Shown: positions 1 through 11,138 of the stretch, piece after piece
How positions within the stretch are numbered: the first letter of the stretch is position 1
Layout of the letters: each line of letters begins with the position of its first letter
Origin: Salticus scenicus
Lineage: Eukaryota; Arthropoda; Arachnida; Araneae; Salticidae
Assembly (NCBI GenBank): GCA_963930645.1
Contig: OZ005649.1
Location: forward strand, 41,692,664 to 41,756,663
DNA length: 64,000 nt
Direction of reading: 5' to 3'
Notes under the pieces: generated by a model
The model's input: the letters and a program-made list of their open reading frames with translations, nothing else
Database searches by the model: none
What the model was told of the DNA's origin: nothing
Position numbers and translations under genes: made by a program

Positions 1-150
1 CACTTATGTGACCCGCGCGTTATGCGCCAGGAAACACGGTATCTTTTTTATGTAAAATGATAAAATTCTGAATTTAATTTTAAAAGTTATTAAGAGCGTC
101 TGCATTGTAAAATTTTCGAATATTAGTTTTTATTATAGAATAGGTTAACC

Positions 151-334
151 CATACTTGCCAACATTCTAGTTAATATACCGTAAAATTTTTGATATCCTC
201 TTTTTTATTCACAATAATTTTATTCTTAGTAAATCGCAATTACTTTTGGATAAAATTATTTTTAAAATAAACTGGTGTGGAAAAAGGGGAGTGTACTGAT
301 AATTTTACAGAATATTAATATATTGGCATGTATG
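151..334. mobile_element. MITE, family F (old copy)
   Basis: The left end reads CATACTTGCCAACATTCTAG and the right end is the inverted GGCATGTATG. The inside carries the decayed core seen in other family F copies (ACTGGTGTGGAAAAAGGGG on the right side). No target duplication is visible, so this is an old copy. Confidence 0.75.
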
Positions 335-439
335 AGTAGAGTAAATCTATTGAAAAACAAGATAATTCCAGTTATTTAAAATAAACTTCCATCAGAATTT
401 GCGGACAAGTTTTAAGTAAAAGAAGTGAGTTTATTTTTC

Positions 440-477
<38 letters not shown>

Positions 478-1448
478 TTTCTGAATCTTAAAAATAAAAT
501 TTTGTTAAAAGTTTCTTGGACGATGCTTGCAGTTGGGGATTAAAATTAGGTAAAGTATAATATGTAGCACCTCCCTTTATAGGGTTAAAAAAGTTATTAT
601 GTTAAAAATCTGCATGTTAATGATAGAAATTCGTAAAAGAATTTTTTTAAGGAAACGCTAGTTTTCCGTTTTGATTTATTTAAAAGTACTATAGATATGT
701 TAAATAATTAGTTTATTTTCTTTCTAACTTCAATTTCTTTTTAATACGATAAATTTATAAATTTATTTATAGAAAACTTTATACGAACGTATGCATAATA
801 ATAAGTATTTAATTAATATTAAATTATCATTGGAATGTTAATAAAATGCATGCGCAAGTGGAAATATTTTTATTCACATTCCTATTCTCACTTATCAAAG
901 TTAAGTGCATATTTTACGTTAGTTTTTCAAGCACATAATTGCAGAATCTATAAATCGGATTTCCATGTCTTCATTTAAAGATTAACAAGAAGTAAAGAAG
1001 TACTTAACATTTTATAAAGTTCCTGAATTCAGTGATTAACAGATTTTATCGCATGATAATCGTACACACAGAATGCTTTCATCGAAGAGATGTATTAAAT
1101 TACGTATCAATAGGTTTTTCTCTTTCGATGCATTCTCTAACTGCTTCCAGCTCTTCAAGCTTCTTTTTTTTTTTTTTTTTTTTTTTTTAACCAATTAAAT
1201 GTTAGGGAGAAGATGTTTTAAAGTTTTCTGTTTTGTTTTGTTGTTTATTACGGTAGTGTTTTTAAAGATTTAAAATAAAATCTTTACACATCAGTGATAA
1301 GACAGGATGATGAGTTTGTTTAATAATAAACTTCATGAAACTAATACATTGAACGTATTGATTTTTATTCAAATTTTCGAAATTTAGATTTTATCACACT
1401 TACATGAATTGGAATCTGAAAATCAGGTTTTTGTCGGTTGGTCTCTAT
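335..1448. other. Unassigned AT-rich stretch
   Basis: No gene or recognised repeat is seen. It holds T-rich homopolymer runs at about 437-480 and 1164-1188. The first 150 bases of the window, before the MITE, are also unassigned. Confidence 0.6.
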
Positions 1449-1650
1449 CAGAGTTGCCAACATTTTAATTTATTCCGGAGTATTTTTAGCCCTCTCTTTT
1501 TTTCATACCATTTTTTTTAAGAGTGTATATTTTTTTTTCTTATTTTTTCGTAGTTTTATATTGCAGAATATAATTCAATAAATAAAATGGTGCGAAATAA
1601 AGGCGGGGCTTAAAATTATGCAGAATAAATTAAAATTGTTTGCAACAATG
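1449..1650. mobile_element. MITE, family B
   Basis: The left end is CAGAGTTGCCAACATTTTAA followed by TTTATTCCGGAG. The right half carries GGTGCGAAATAAAGGCGGGG and a decayed TIR. Flanks CTCTAT and CTGTAT form a 6-bp TSD with one mismatch. Confidence 0.8.
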
Positions 1651-1779
1651 CTGTATGTGTACGTGTTTGTTATTATCATATCTGAAGAGCAAATAGTAGC
1701 CGGAATTCCTAATTTGCTATTTTAAATCTATATGTTATAAGGAAGCTGTACTAACTTTTCATTGCGGTCAGATTAATTG

Positions 1780-2130
1780 TTCGTGTACAGCGACATCCAA
1801 AAAAATTCAAATACATTACATGCATGGGGCAAAATTTTTGGTAGGTGCAGATTGATATCTATAGCCAACAATAAACAAGAGGAAATGAACATATATTTTG
1901 CGTTTGCATAAAAGCATGTATCGTGTAGAATATCTTATGAAAATCATTCATCGCTAGTTTACACGGCTATCCAAAAGAAATTGAAAATAGTGGGACTGCA
2001 CATGAAAATTGCTGAAAATGCATTTCAGGTTGAGCTGTGAGTTACTAATACAGGATTATATTTAAATACACAATGTTGTGTACATAATTTTTAGAAGACA
2101 AGCAGGGCTACCAATAATTGAGCGAAAACG
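1780..2130 (+). repeat. Dispersed repeat family P, 3' part
   Basis: This segment aligns by eye with 40,526-40,850: both share AATTCAAATACATTACR, a GGGG(C/G)AAA-type step, AAATGAAC/AAATGAAT ATATATTTT, CATGTATCGTGTAGAATAT-like text and AGCGAAAAC at the end. The class of the family is unknown. It is followed by ordinary AT-rich DNA. Confidence 0.65.
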
Positions 2131-2339
2131 TAATGAGTGGAAGAACTTTACTGTACATTACCATGTCCAGAAAAATTGCTCACGACTGTAAATCAATTTA
2201 TCATATTCATACAGTAAATAATGTATTTTTTAAATTAATTTTTCAGTGCTGGATTATGTATAATTACGCGCTTTCAGGTACCTTGAAATATAAAGTCAAG
2301 TTTCCATTCCACCCCCACCCCCGTTGCTTTGTTAAAAAA

Positions 2340-2386
<47 letters not shown>

Positions 2387-3265
2387 AAGAAATTTTAAAT
2401 TCACTATCCTCAGAACATTTTTAATGTTTTAATTTCTATTTATTCATATGTATATATATAAGTTTAGTGCTTTGACATTTTGCCATGCAATATCGAATTC
2501 GCTTTTTCAGTCCTCTCTTTATTTAAATATTCTTTTATTTATTTGTTTCTTCAGGGTATTTAAGTTATTCACCATCGTGTTATTATCATGTACATCATTC
2601 TTCATCGTTTCAGAAATGAAAAATATCTTCCAATTTTGCAACTAATAAGAATATTATTTCTTCTAAAGAGTTTTTATTTAACTTCTTAATTAACTTTTTT
2701 TATTAAAGACTTGCTTATAATCTATATTTTCGTAAAGATGCATGCGAAGTAAAATTTTGCTAATTAAAAAAAATCCTTTTCAGTTATATAAATGAACTAA
2801 GGTAAGTAATGCTCTATAAGGAAAAAAAAAAAAAAGAAAGAAAGAAAGAAAGAAAAAATTAGAGTTAATTGATACTATTATTTCGTTGTAATTTTCAGAA
2901 ATAATTTTTGTTTATTCATTTATTGACAATTTTTAAATGGATATTTTTAAATACTTAAAAACAGATACCTTTTAACGTTTTTATATCTATTTATTATTTT
3001 CCCAAATGAAGAAATTTTTTTAATAAGAATGCGTATTTTTAAGATTAAAAAATAAGAAAAAATGGTCTTTGAATTTTCGTATCATTTTTGAAAATAAATA
3101 AAACGCTCTTTGGGAATACATGGCGCATTTTCACGATTTATCTTTTTAAATATTTATTAAGAAAAAAAAAAAAAAAAAAAAAGGATTTATAAAAAGCATT
3201 TTCTATCTATATATTTTAATTGAAAAGGAGATAAATATTCTTGTGAATATATATTTCTCAAAGGT

Positions 3266-3304
<39 letters not shown>

Positions 3305-3586
3305 AAAAGCAATCTTTCTTAATAATATCTTTTCAGACAATAAGCTTCCATATAATAATAATAATAATAATAATATCACTAATCGAAATATAAGTGGAAA
3401 GTTGTATGGCAACATATTTATCTATTAATTATAACACATTTTATTTACCCATTAATACCATATATCTTTTACCCATTATCATGCATACTTGGTAACATTT
3501 GTAACTTACAGAAGAATGCTGTTAGTACCTGCATTTTTTTTTCTTTTTAATATCACTTTGTTTTTAGAATTTTTTTTTTTTTTTTG
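2131..3586. other. Low-complexity AT-rich stretch
   Basis: No gene seen. It holds an A-run plus (GA)n at 2334-2380, (AAAG)n at 2821-2858, A-run at 3162-3182, T-run at 3269-3299 and (ATA)n at 3354-3375. Open frames here are simple-repeat readings such as runs of alternating Glu-Arg. Confidence 0.7.
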
Positions 3587-4177
3587 AATATGCAGAGTTG
3601 CCCACTTTTATAATTTTTTCCAGAGAATTGTTAGCCCCTACTTTATTTCGCACCACTTTATTTGTAGAAAAATTTTCTGTAATATATGCAGTGTTGTGCA
3701 AGTTCACAAAAAAAACGAACTAGTTCAAACTCAAGTTCATCGTGTAAAAAACGAGCTAGTTCGCGCTCAAACTCATGTCTGAAAGAAATGAACGCGTTCA
3801 GTTCAAGTTCAATTTTAAAAACGAGCGAAGCTCACTAAAAGTTCATTTTTACGTACATTTTTTTTTTTTTTTTTTAAATAGATCTTATCCTCTGTGAACA
3901 CTCTCATAGGTAATTTCCCTTTTTTTCAAAAATTACCAATTACCATGAAAATTATCTTTAATTTTACGCTTAATTAAACTTATTAACTTATAATTCTTAA
4001 TTAAAACTTATTAATTTAATTGTAGTAAAAATTTATTTAGCAAACACTCCTGAATAGTGTACCCACTGTTTTTGCATGTTTTTTTATTCTCAAATTTTCA
4101 ATACGTTTGTTTATGCGCATGAGAACTTATTAATAGGAGACAAATTCTATCATTTAGAGGTTCCGTTGTTTTAAATC

Positions 4178-4335
4178 AGTGTTGCGCAGGACCGAGTTCA
4201 TGAGTTTAATTAAAACTTTTTTCAGTTTTGAGCTGAATTTCGCTCGTTTTTTAAATTGTGAACTTGAGCTGAGCAAAGTTCGTTTTCGCATGAATTTGAG
4301 CGGGAAAAGTAACTCAAACTCATATGGATTTTATT
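4178..4335 (+). mobile_element. Second hAT-arm copy, truncated
   Basis: It begins CAGTGTTGCGCAGGACCGAG and continues with TTTCGCTCGTTTTTTAAATT and GTGAACTTGAGCTGAGC. It matches the reverse complement of the right arm at 9729-9896 better than it matches the left arm at 3689. It looks like a nested or duplicated arm without a partner end. Confidence 0.65.
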
Positions 4336-6557
4336 CCTTTGGGAAAAAATTTTATATTCTTGGTAGCAATACTTTCTACCCTTTTAATCGCAAGAGAGGA
4401 CGCATTTCTCACTAGAGAGAAACGCATCGGGTCGGGTAATCGCTTATTACCTGCTTTGCTGGTCGGGTGCAGTTAAAATTTAAAAGTTGCATTAATTTTT
4501 ATTCACAAAATGTTTTCTCCGAAGATTGTTTTATGCTTTACTTATGAATCGAAACTTTTAAATGAAGAAATTGGATGACATTGTCTTCCTTCCTAGTAAT
4601 TTAAAGACATGACTGATAACATGAATTTAATTACATTTACTTAAATATTAATACTTAACGTTTAAAGCTTTGTATAGAAAACAATTTTTTTTCCAACCTA
4701 TATTTTATTCCTTATTTTACTGTCAAAATACTTGGAACAATGGATTTTTTAAATATAACTTTTAATACAGCTAAATGTTTGTTTATAATTAGATAAACAC
4801 ATTGTTGTAATATATTTAATTTTCTGAAAGATTTCTTCAATAATATAATTGTAGTTTGTGTAAAAGAACTTCTATTCATCTTATTATCTAACACAATTTT
4901 AACAATATGGCGGGTCAGAAGCTGCAGATTCATTTCGTGTTGAAAGTCAAAAGTCATTTTGCAGGTCGGGTCGGCTGCGAGTCAAGTTTACTCGAACAAC
5001 GCAGGACTCTAAGCTAATCCTTTCATAAGAAGAAATATAAATTCCGCTGGTCACCTGGTACGATTGAAGACTTAAATGCCCTATCCAGTAGGCTACCGTT
5101 TTCCTTGCTACAGTATATATATATATATATATATATTTGTGTGTGTGTGTGTGTGCCCCAGTTTTCCACAATATTATACTGTTGTCAATTTTGTATTTCA
5201 GTTTTCATGCAATCAAATCCATGCTATTTCAATATCAGAAATTTATGCGAAATACCTCGTATTATGAAAAGTTATGGAAGTTCTAAGAGTGATTTAAGAA
5301 AAGTTTTAAGAAAGCCTTTCATTATAAATAAAAATATAAAAATTCAAAAGTATAATATTAAATCTCAATAATTAAATCCTGTTTGCTGTTATCATAAATG
5401 ATATTTTAAAACTAGCTGTACATTTTAAAAAAGAAAAATAATCTTTAGCTTAATACACGTACTATATTTGAATTTTTGTGGATGTATATATTCATTTTAG
5501 AAAAAAAAAAAAAAAAAAAGAAAAAGAAACATTAAGACAATTTAAATTAGATTAATAAATAGCTTGTAATAAGGATAGGATTAATATTCTATTTTTATTT
5601 TTATTTTCTTATTTTTTATTTCATTTATTTATTTTTAATTATTATTATTTGCATTTTCCAGAAAGTGTTGAAAATAAAATAATCATTGATATAAAATCTA
5701 CATCTCTGACATGAAATTATTTCAATAATCTGAATGCATTTTTATTTTTAGTATTAAAAATGTAAATAGACATTAAAAACTTTAATATTATTCTATTTAC
5801 TCTATGTATAATATGTGTTAAACCAGTAATCCTTGTCTAAATGCTTTAATTTTTAAAGATGCTATCTTTCAATGCAAAAGTTATAAAATAAAGATTATTT
5901 TCATGAATTAAAGAATTACTTTCGCAAATAAGAGGAATCTCATTATTTTTAAAGAAAAAAAGAGAATATATGGACATGTGACTCGCAAAATATCTAGTTC
6001 TGTGAAGTCTTTGTCAGAAAATGAAATGTCCGGTACTTTTATGAGAGGGCTACAATTTGTCACACCGCCTTAGGGGTTGTGAGGTGTAGTACCAAAGAAA
6101 GTAGGTAGATATCTATCTCTGGTAGTACATCTCCCGCGTCTCTGGGTGGTCTTGCACCCGCACAAAGCAATGTAATGTTTAGTATTTTATAGTAGATTCT
6201 CACGCTTTTTTCTTTTGAATCCAATACAATGTCGCCGTGTGCATGTTTTGTCGGAGACGACCGACTATTTGCGCTCCCCGCCCTTACTAATTATTTTTAA
6301 CCCATATGTTCGAATTGTGTCGAAAACATGAAAGAAATCCCTCTTGTCAAAAATGGTCAACAGATTTCCTGAAAAGGAAACTTACCACTGAACTGTTATT
6401 TAAAATAAAATGTATTTGTTCACAATGTTTCCAAGAAATTTTATAAACATGTCTCAGATTTATCAATATATATTACTACGTAAAATGATGAGTTTTTATT
6501 TATTTATTTTTTAACTTATTTAAGCTTTTATTAAGATTTATTTTTAGTTCTGTAATA
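4336..6557. other. Unassigned interior of the hAT-like element
   Basis: No coding region recognised. It contains (TA)n(TG)n at 5116-5154, an A-run at 5500-5519 and a more GC-rich, CpG-containing island at about 6040-6300 of unknown origin. Confidence 0.5.
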
Positions 6558-6677
6558 TAGGGGAGACCTGGACACAGTGAACCACTTTTACACTCTTATT
6601 ATTATTATTATTTTATTTATTTATTATTATTTTTTTTTTCACAAAAAACAGAAAGGCAATGTACTTAAAAAAAAAAA

Positions 6678-6712
<35 letters not shown>

Positions 6713-7844
6713 AAGAGAGCAAACAAACTCTAAGCCCTTCTTGACATGTCTTAATTTTTTTATAATAATATTTCCAATACATTATGAATGAAAAAAGAAA
6801 AAAAAATGTGAGCACTCACAAAGTGGACCACTATGCCTCATGACCGAGATACAGTGGACCAGCCTCTTTTGTTTATATTAAATTATTAGAAATTACTTTC
6901 TTTTTTCTCTAAAATTAATTTCTTATGCTGTTCTAGTCTACAAGCATTTTCCTGAAATAAAATAAACAAAATTAAAATAAACGAATAAGAAATTAAATTC
7001 CACTAAGAAAATTTATTAAGTTGAAATAGATAATTGTTTTTTATTCTTTTATTAATATTTTATAAATCAGATATATTTTTTTAAATTCAGATATTAATAA
7101 ATATTATACTACTATTCAAATATTTAATATTTTTCTCTATTATTTTGAGGTAAAATTAATTTACATTATATTTGTAGGATAAATTTAACTAAAATGTATG
7201 AAGCTACTTTCTCTTGCTTTTCACATGTGATCTCTAAAACCAACAATAATAATAAATGTTTCTACTATTTATTAAATTAGATATTTTTCCTTTTATTAAT
7301 GCTATATAATTCAAATATTTATTAAATTTAGATATCAATAATTATTATATTACTATTCAAATATTTATTCTTTTCAGAAATTTATAATTATTTTTATTTA
7401 TTGTATCATAGCATTAAGATATTTATTACTTTGAGATATTAATACTTTACATTATATTTGCATCTATAAATTTAAATAAAACTAATATAAGTATTAAACT
7501 AATTTATATTTTTAGGCACATTGGAAGGTGGTCCACTGTGTCCCGTGCCAGAGTAAAATAAAATAATATACAGACTACAAATATGCTAATAATTTTTAGA
7601 AATTTAAAAACAGCAATATCTTGCCTTCCTTTAACAGCTATATAGTATTTATAGTCGCTAGTTCAAAAAAAAAAAAAAAAAAACTGCTCAAAATGCTTAC
7701 CTTACTATTTCCTATGTGGTTTTTTTGGCTGCATAGATACAACTAGTACCATACTGCCATATACATGAGTATCCATATGAACTAAAAAAGTTGAATATTA
7801 ATAGATTTAAATAGGGGTGGTCCACTGTGCCCCGTGCTCCCCTA
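6558..7844. mobile_element. 1.29-kb TIR element with iterated GGTCCACTGTG motif
   Basis: The left end TAGGGGAGACCTGGACACAG and the right end, read inverted, TAGGGGAGCACGGGGCACAG, form an imperfect TIR of about 30 bp that continues with TGAACCAC / TGGACCACC. Inverted or direct copies of the word GTGGACC/GGTCCAC recur inside at about 6830-6865 and 7527-7550, so subterminal sites are repeated. No coding frame is seen. The class is not assigned; a TA target is possible because TA is present at both ends. The interior has (TA)n(GA)n at 6678-6718. Confidence 0.6.
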
Positions 7845-8143
7845 CATTTAATAAAGCTTTATAAATCAAAGACTGAATTTTATTATGTATATTTTCTTTA
7901 CATAATTAAAGGTTGCAAATGGTCAAGTTAGTGATTTTTTTTTTCTTATTTGGTTAAGTGAAAGATAAAATTTCTTAAAGATAAAATAATTTCTGTAATA
8001 ATGATACTTTTGCCATCCAAATTCTGGTATTTTATTTTATTACTTTTTTTTTCCCCCACATAAAGTTTCAACATATATTTATTTATTTGTTTGTTTGCTT
8101 GCCAGTCACATCCCTATATTTTAATATTTAGGTTAAAGGAAAA

Positions 8144-8174
<31 letters not shown>

Positions 8175-8883
8175 TTTGATTGTATTTTTTTATTGTTCAA
8201 AATTAATTGTAAAATTGCTGTTAATTTGAGGTTCAAGCTACAACACTTCCAGATCAGTTTCAATTGATATTTCTTGAATATACATTCTAAAATTAAAAAT
8301 GGTTTGAACTAAGAAGTTTTGTTTATATAATTTTGAAACAAATTAAAATAATCATCTAAAATATTTTTGAAGCTATAGTAAAATTCTCGTGTACATGCTA
8401 TTTACAATAGCAGAGATTAAGTTCATGAGTGAGACGTATGTACACACTTCAAGATAGTCCACGAAGAGTTGAGAAGTCTACAAAACTACACATTTTTTCT
8501 CGCTAATATTTCTGAAGAAATTGAATAAATCTTAAAAACTATTAAAAAAATGAGAGAGAGAGAGACTAATACTGTTTTTAATATGTAGTATTTTGTAGAC
8601 GAAACTTTATAAGGCGATTTCTTTGAATTTTTGGAAAATGCAGATAAAGGCGAACGCATCGTTTTCTATGAACGCTTGCAAACGGGAGGTAAGAGGGAAC
8701 ACTCATCCCTTCCCCAAGTCGTACACACGCTATGTTAAAACAAACTGGCACGTTTGGTAAATTTCAAACTTAGTTGGCAAAATTCTTAAACACTTTTCAG
8801 TCAAAAACTATAATGTATTTACAGATTCTAATTTTGCATTTCTTTCCCCATCCTCTTTTTTTCCTTTATTCTATATTCAATAA
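7845..8883. other. Unassigned AT-rich stretch
   Basis: No gene seen. An A-run lies at 8140-8167 and a short (GA)n at 8551-8564. Confidence 0.6.
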
Positions 8884-9370
8884 AAGAAAGTATTGGATTC
8901 GTAAAAATTTTCGGCTTCCGGTTTTCGATGAATTTACACGTTTTTAAAGTTCCAGAACACGATTGGACGATTTTTAGAAAATGTCTGTCTGTGTGTGTGC
9001 GTCAAAAATGTTTGGGGACTGTATTTCAGGAACTACAGCACAGAATTACATGTAAATTTATATGCAGATGTACCTTGACTAAAAGTAGCGCCTACGGAAT
9101 TTTAGTATCAATTTCTCAACAGGTGGCGCTGCTAGGCCGCGATTTCCACAGTTTCATGGAAGGTTGTATCTCAGGAACTGCTGCACGAAATTGCATATAA
9201 ATCTATATGCGGACGCGCTTTGCTCCAGATTAGTGTCTTATCAACTTTTGATGATCAATTCTCAACAGGTGGCGCTGCTATACCGCGATTTCTACAATTT
9301 CAGGGAAGGCTATATCTCAGGAACTACTGCACGAATTTGCATATAAATTTATATGCAGATGCATTTTTCC
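8884..9370 (+). repeat. Dispersed repeat family P with a 146-bp tandem duplication
   Basis: The head reads AAAGAAAGTATTGG, then ACACGTTTTTAAAG, then CTGTCTGTGTGTGTGCG, the order seen in the copy at 51,480. The segment containing CTCAGGAACT...GCTGCACGAA, ATATGCRGA and CAACAGGTGGCGCTGCTA is present 2.3 times with starts near 9025, 9171 and 9316, a period of 145-146 bp. Open frames here follow the repeat and are not a recognised protein. Confidence 0.75.
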
Positions 9371-10140
9371 ATCAAAATCAAAGAAAAGGTAATATAAAGA
9401 AAATTATTATCTTTCAATCTGCTCCTTGACTCCCCCTTCCCCCAGGTATATACTAAGTGAAAATGGTAACAATTTCATTGATTGAAATTTCTAAAAATGT
9501 ATTATGAAATAATTTTTTAAATTTATTCTTTGATGTTTATTATTTTTGCGATTTGCAAATTGCAAAAATGCCCTTTTTACCTGGGCCCTTTTTTCTGGGT
9601 GCCCTTTTTATGAGTGCCTTTTTTTCCAAGTGCCCTTTTTTCCGGGATCCATTTTGCACACTTATTCTCTTTTCTGTCCTTTTCTTCTTCTATTTTCCTT
9701 TTTATATTTCAGACAGAAATATTTAATATGAGTTTGAGTTTGAATTGCTTTTTCACGCTCAAGTTCGTGAAAAAAAACGAGTTTCGTTCAACTCAAGTTC
9801 ATAATTTAAAAAACGAGCGAAGTTCAACTCAAAACTCAAAATTTTTGAGCTACGCTCATGAACGCGTTCAAATGAACGCGCTCGTGCACAACACTGAATA
9901 TATGTAACTATGTTAAAGTAAGAAAATATGTTTACTTGAATCAAAGTGGTATGAAAAGAAGGCGGTACTTCCATTGCTTCGGAATAAATTATATATAAAA
10001 GTTAGCAACTCTGCAATGCATAATTGCGATGAAATAAGAAAAGTACTCTTCAAAAGTATTTTTTATTAAAATCACACAATCAACTGTGGAAGAAAATTCA
10101 TATTTATTGAAATTTTATTTTTCCGACTGAGTGAAAATAA

Positions 10141-10212
10141 TGCCTGCACCGGGAGTCGACCCCGAATCTTTGACTTACAAGGTCAAGGCTCTACCAATTG
10201 AGCTATCCAGGC
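10141..10212 (-). tRNA. tRNA-Thr(UGU)-like sequence, inverted partner
   Basis: On the minus strand it repeats the same acceptor, D and anticodon arms as its partner at 10,285. Its T-loop reads GTCGACT, one base short of the usual GTTCGA form, and its acceptor stem has one mismatch (TGCAGGC). Likely a non-functional repeat unit. Confidence 0.55.
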
Positions 10213-10284
10213 CGACACCCCGGTCAGCATTACTCACTGAGTGAGTAATGGTTGTCTGAGTGAGTAATGCTGACCGGGGTGTCG

Positions 10285-10357
10285 GCCTGGATAGCTCAAT
10301 TGGTAGAGCCTTGACCTTGTAAGTCAAAGATCTGGGGTTCTACTCCCGGTCCAGGCA
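10285..10357 (+). tRNA. tRNA-Thr(UGU)-like sequence, probably SINE-derived
   Basis: The cloverleaf can be traced: acceptor GCCTGGA / TCCAGGC (7 bp), D arm GCTC / GAGC, anticodon stem TTGAC / GTCAA around the loop CTTGTAA (anticodon TGT). The T arm TGGGG / CCCGG has a mismatch and the loop reads TTCTACT, breaking the B-box GGTTCRA. The damaged T arm and the palindromic setting argue for a tRNA-derived repeat rather than a working gene. Confidence 0.6.
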
Positions 10358-10374
10358 TTATCTTCAAAAGTAGT

Positions 10375-10405
<31 letters not shown>

Positions 10406-10596
10406 GGAGGGAGGGGTTCTAAATCCGGAATAAATTAGAAATATTACCATGTATGCATATTTGCTTCATTCTACGAGAAGGATTACAGGAATTTTAGAGA
10501 TTCATATATTTATTTATTTATTGATAATAAATTACATTTTCATCAGTGATAAAAAGTTAAGTTGGATTTGAGTATTTTTCTTGAGGTTACTACCTA

Positions 10597-10778
10597 CAGA
10601 GCTGCCAACCTAATCCGGCAATTTGTTAGTAACGCCCCTTTTTCTACACCACTAAATTTTTAGAGTATTTGTTTTCTTCATTCATCGCAAATATATTTGA
10701 AGAGAATTACTCTAAAAATGAAGTGGTGTAGGAAAAGGGGCGGTACTAACAATTTGCCGGATTTGGTTGGCAGCTCTG
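10597..10778. mobile_element. MITE, family D (182 bp, TSD TACCTA)
   Basis: The ends are CAGAGCTGCCAACC and GGTTGGCAGCTCTG, with inner CCGGCAATTTGTTAGT and GCCCCTTTTTCTACACCA mirrored on the right. The flanks at 10591-10596 and 10779-10784 are both TACCTA. The same 182-bp length is seen at 17,185. Confidence 0.92.
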
Positions 10779-10867
10779 TACCTAGCAAAAAATCAATTTC
10801 GCAATTAGTAAATGTTATCTTATTTAATCGCAGATAATTATTACAAAAGAATACAATAAATTTTTTC

Positions 10868-10913
10868 TGGTATAAATGTTACGGACAATCCGTAATAATT
10901 TGGCACCTCTAAT
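10868..10913 (-). mobile_element. Fragment of family X element end
   Basis: Read on the minus strand, TAGAGGTGCCAAATTATT followed by ACGGATTGTCCGTAA matches the left end of the element at 25,635. Only one end is present. Confidence 0.6.
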
Positions 10914-10999
10914 TTTCGAAAAACCCAAGTTTTGATTGGTGTCAAAACTTTATAAATGTATATTTTTAGATGTTTTCGAACCTCATAACTTTTTAATCA

Positions 11000-11138
11000 C
11001 AGGGATGGAACACGGGCGCAGATTTCATACCGGAATCTGTTTAAGAAATTTTTCTACCTATAATATCGTTGATTTAAGAAGTAGAAAATTTTCTTACATT
11101 GATAGTGGTATGAGATCTGCGCCCGTGTTCCATCCCTG
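11000..11138. mobile_element. MITE, family A copy 1 (139 bp, TSD TAATCA)
   Basis: The TIR is CAGGGATGGAACACGGGCGC, continuing AGA, perfectly mirrored at the right end. TAATCA lies directly on both sides. The interior carries TTTAAGAAATTTTTCTACC and AGAAAATTTTCTTACATTG. Confidence 0.93.

Larger units (their letters stand above)
3689..9896. mobile_element. hAT-like element of 6,208 bp with 8-bp TSD
   Basis: The termini are CAGTGTTGTGCAAG on the left and the inverse CGTGCACAACACTG on the right. The 8 bases AATATATG occur immediately before (3681-3688) and after (9897-9904), a perfect TSD of the length typical for hAT transposons. Both arms (about 170 bp each) are rich in GTTCA/TGAAC and ACGAGC words. 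I find no hAT transposase reading frame inside. The interior holds a second left-arm copy (4178), a 1.3-kb inverted-repeat element (6558-7844) and a family P repeat (8884). It is either a non-autonomous composite or an element whose coding region has decayed beyond recognition. Confidence 0.8.
3593..10013. mobile_element. MITE family B, split by the 6.2-kb hAT-like insertion
   Basis: The left half (3593-3688) reads CAGAGTTGCCC through CGCACCACTTTATTTG to the insertion point. The right half (9897-10013) continues with GTAACTATG, AAGTGGTATGAAAAGAAGG, CGGAATAAATTATA and ends AGCAACTCTG. Joined conceptually they follow the order of the intact copy at 27,224-27,422. The two halves are one old MITE interrupted once. 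Confidence 0.85.
10137..10360. repeat. Palindrome of two head-to-head tRNA-Thr-like units
   Basis: Arms at 10137-10238 and 10259-10360 are near-perfect reverse complements. Each arm is a tRNA-like sequence plus a shared 29-bp tail containing GACACCCCGGTCAGC and ATTACTCACT. The central spacer carries GAGTGAGTAATGG. It can form a long cruciform or hairpin. Confidence 0.9.

Noticed and set aside
2118..2384. Frame ending in alternating Glu-Arg
   Set aside because: It is a translation of a (GA)n microsatellite.
4947..5371. Frames with YIYIYI and CVCVCV runs on both strands
   Set aside because: They are translations of (TA)n(TG)n.
8928..9429. Several plus-strand frames in tandem order
   Set aside because: They follow the 146-bp repeat of a dispersed non-coding family and have no known domain.
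10285..10357. Functional tRNA-Thr gene
   Set aside because: The T arm is damaged, and an inverted twin with the same flanks indicates a repeat.
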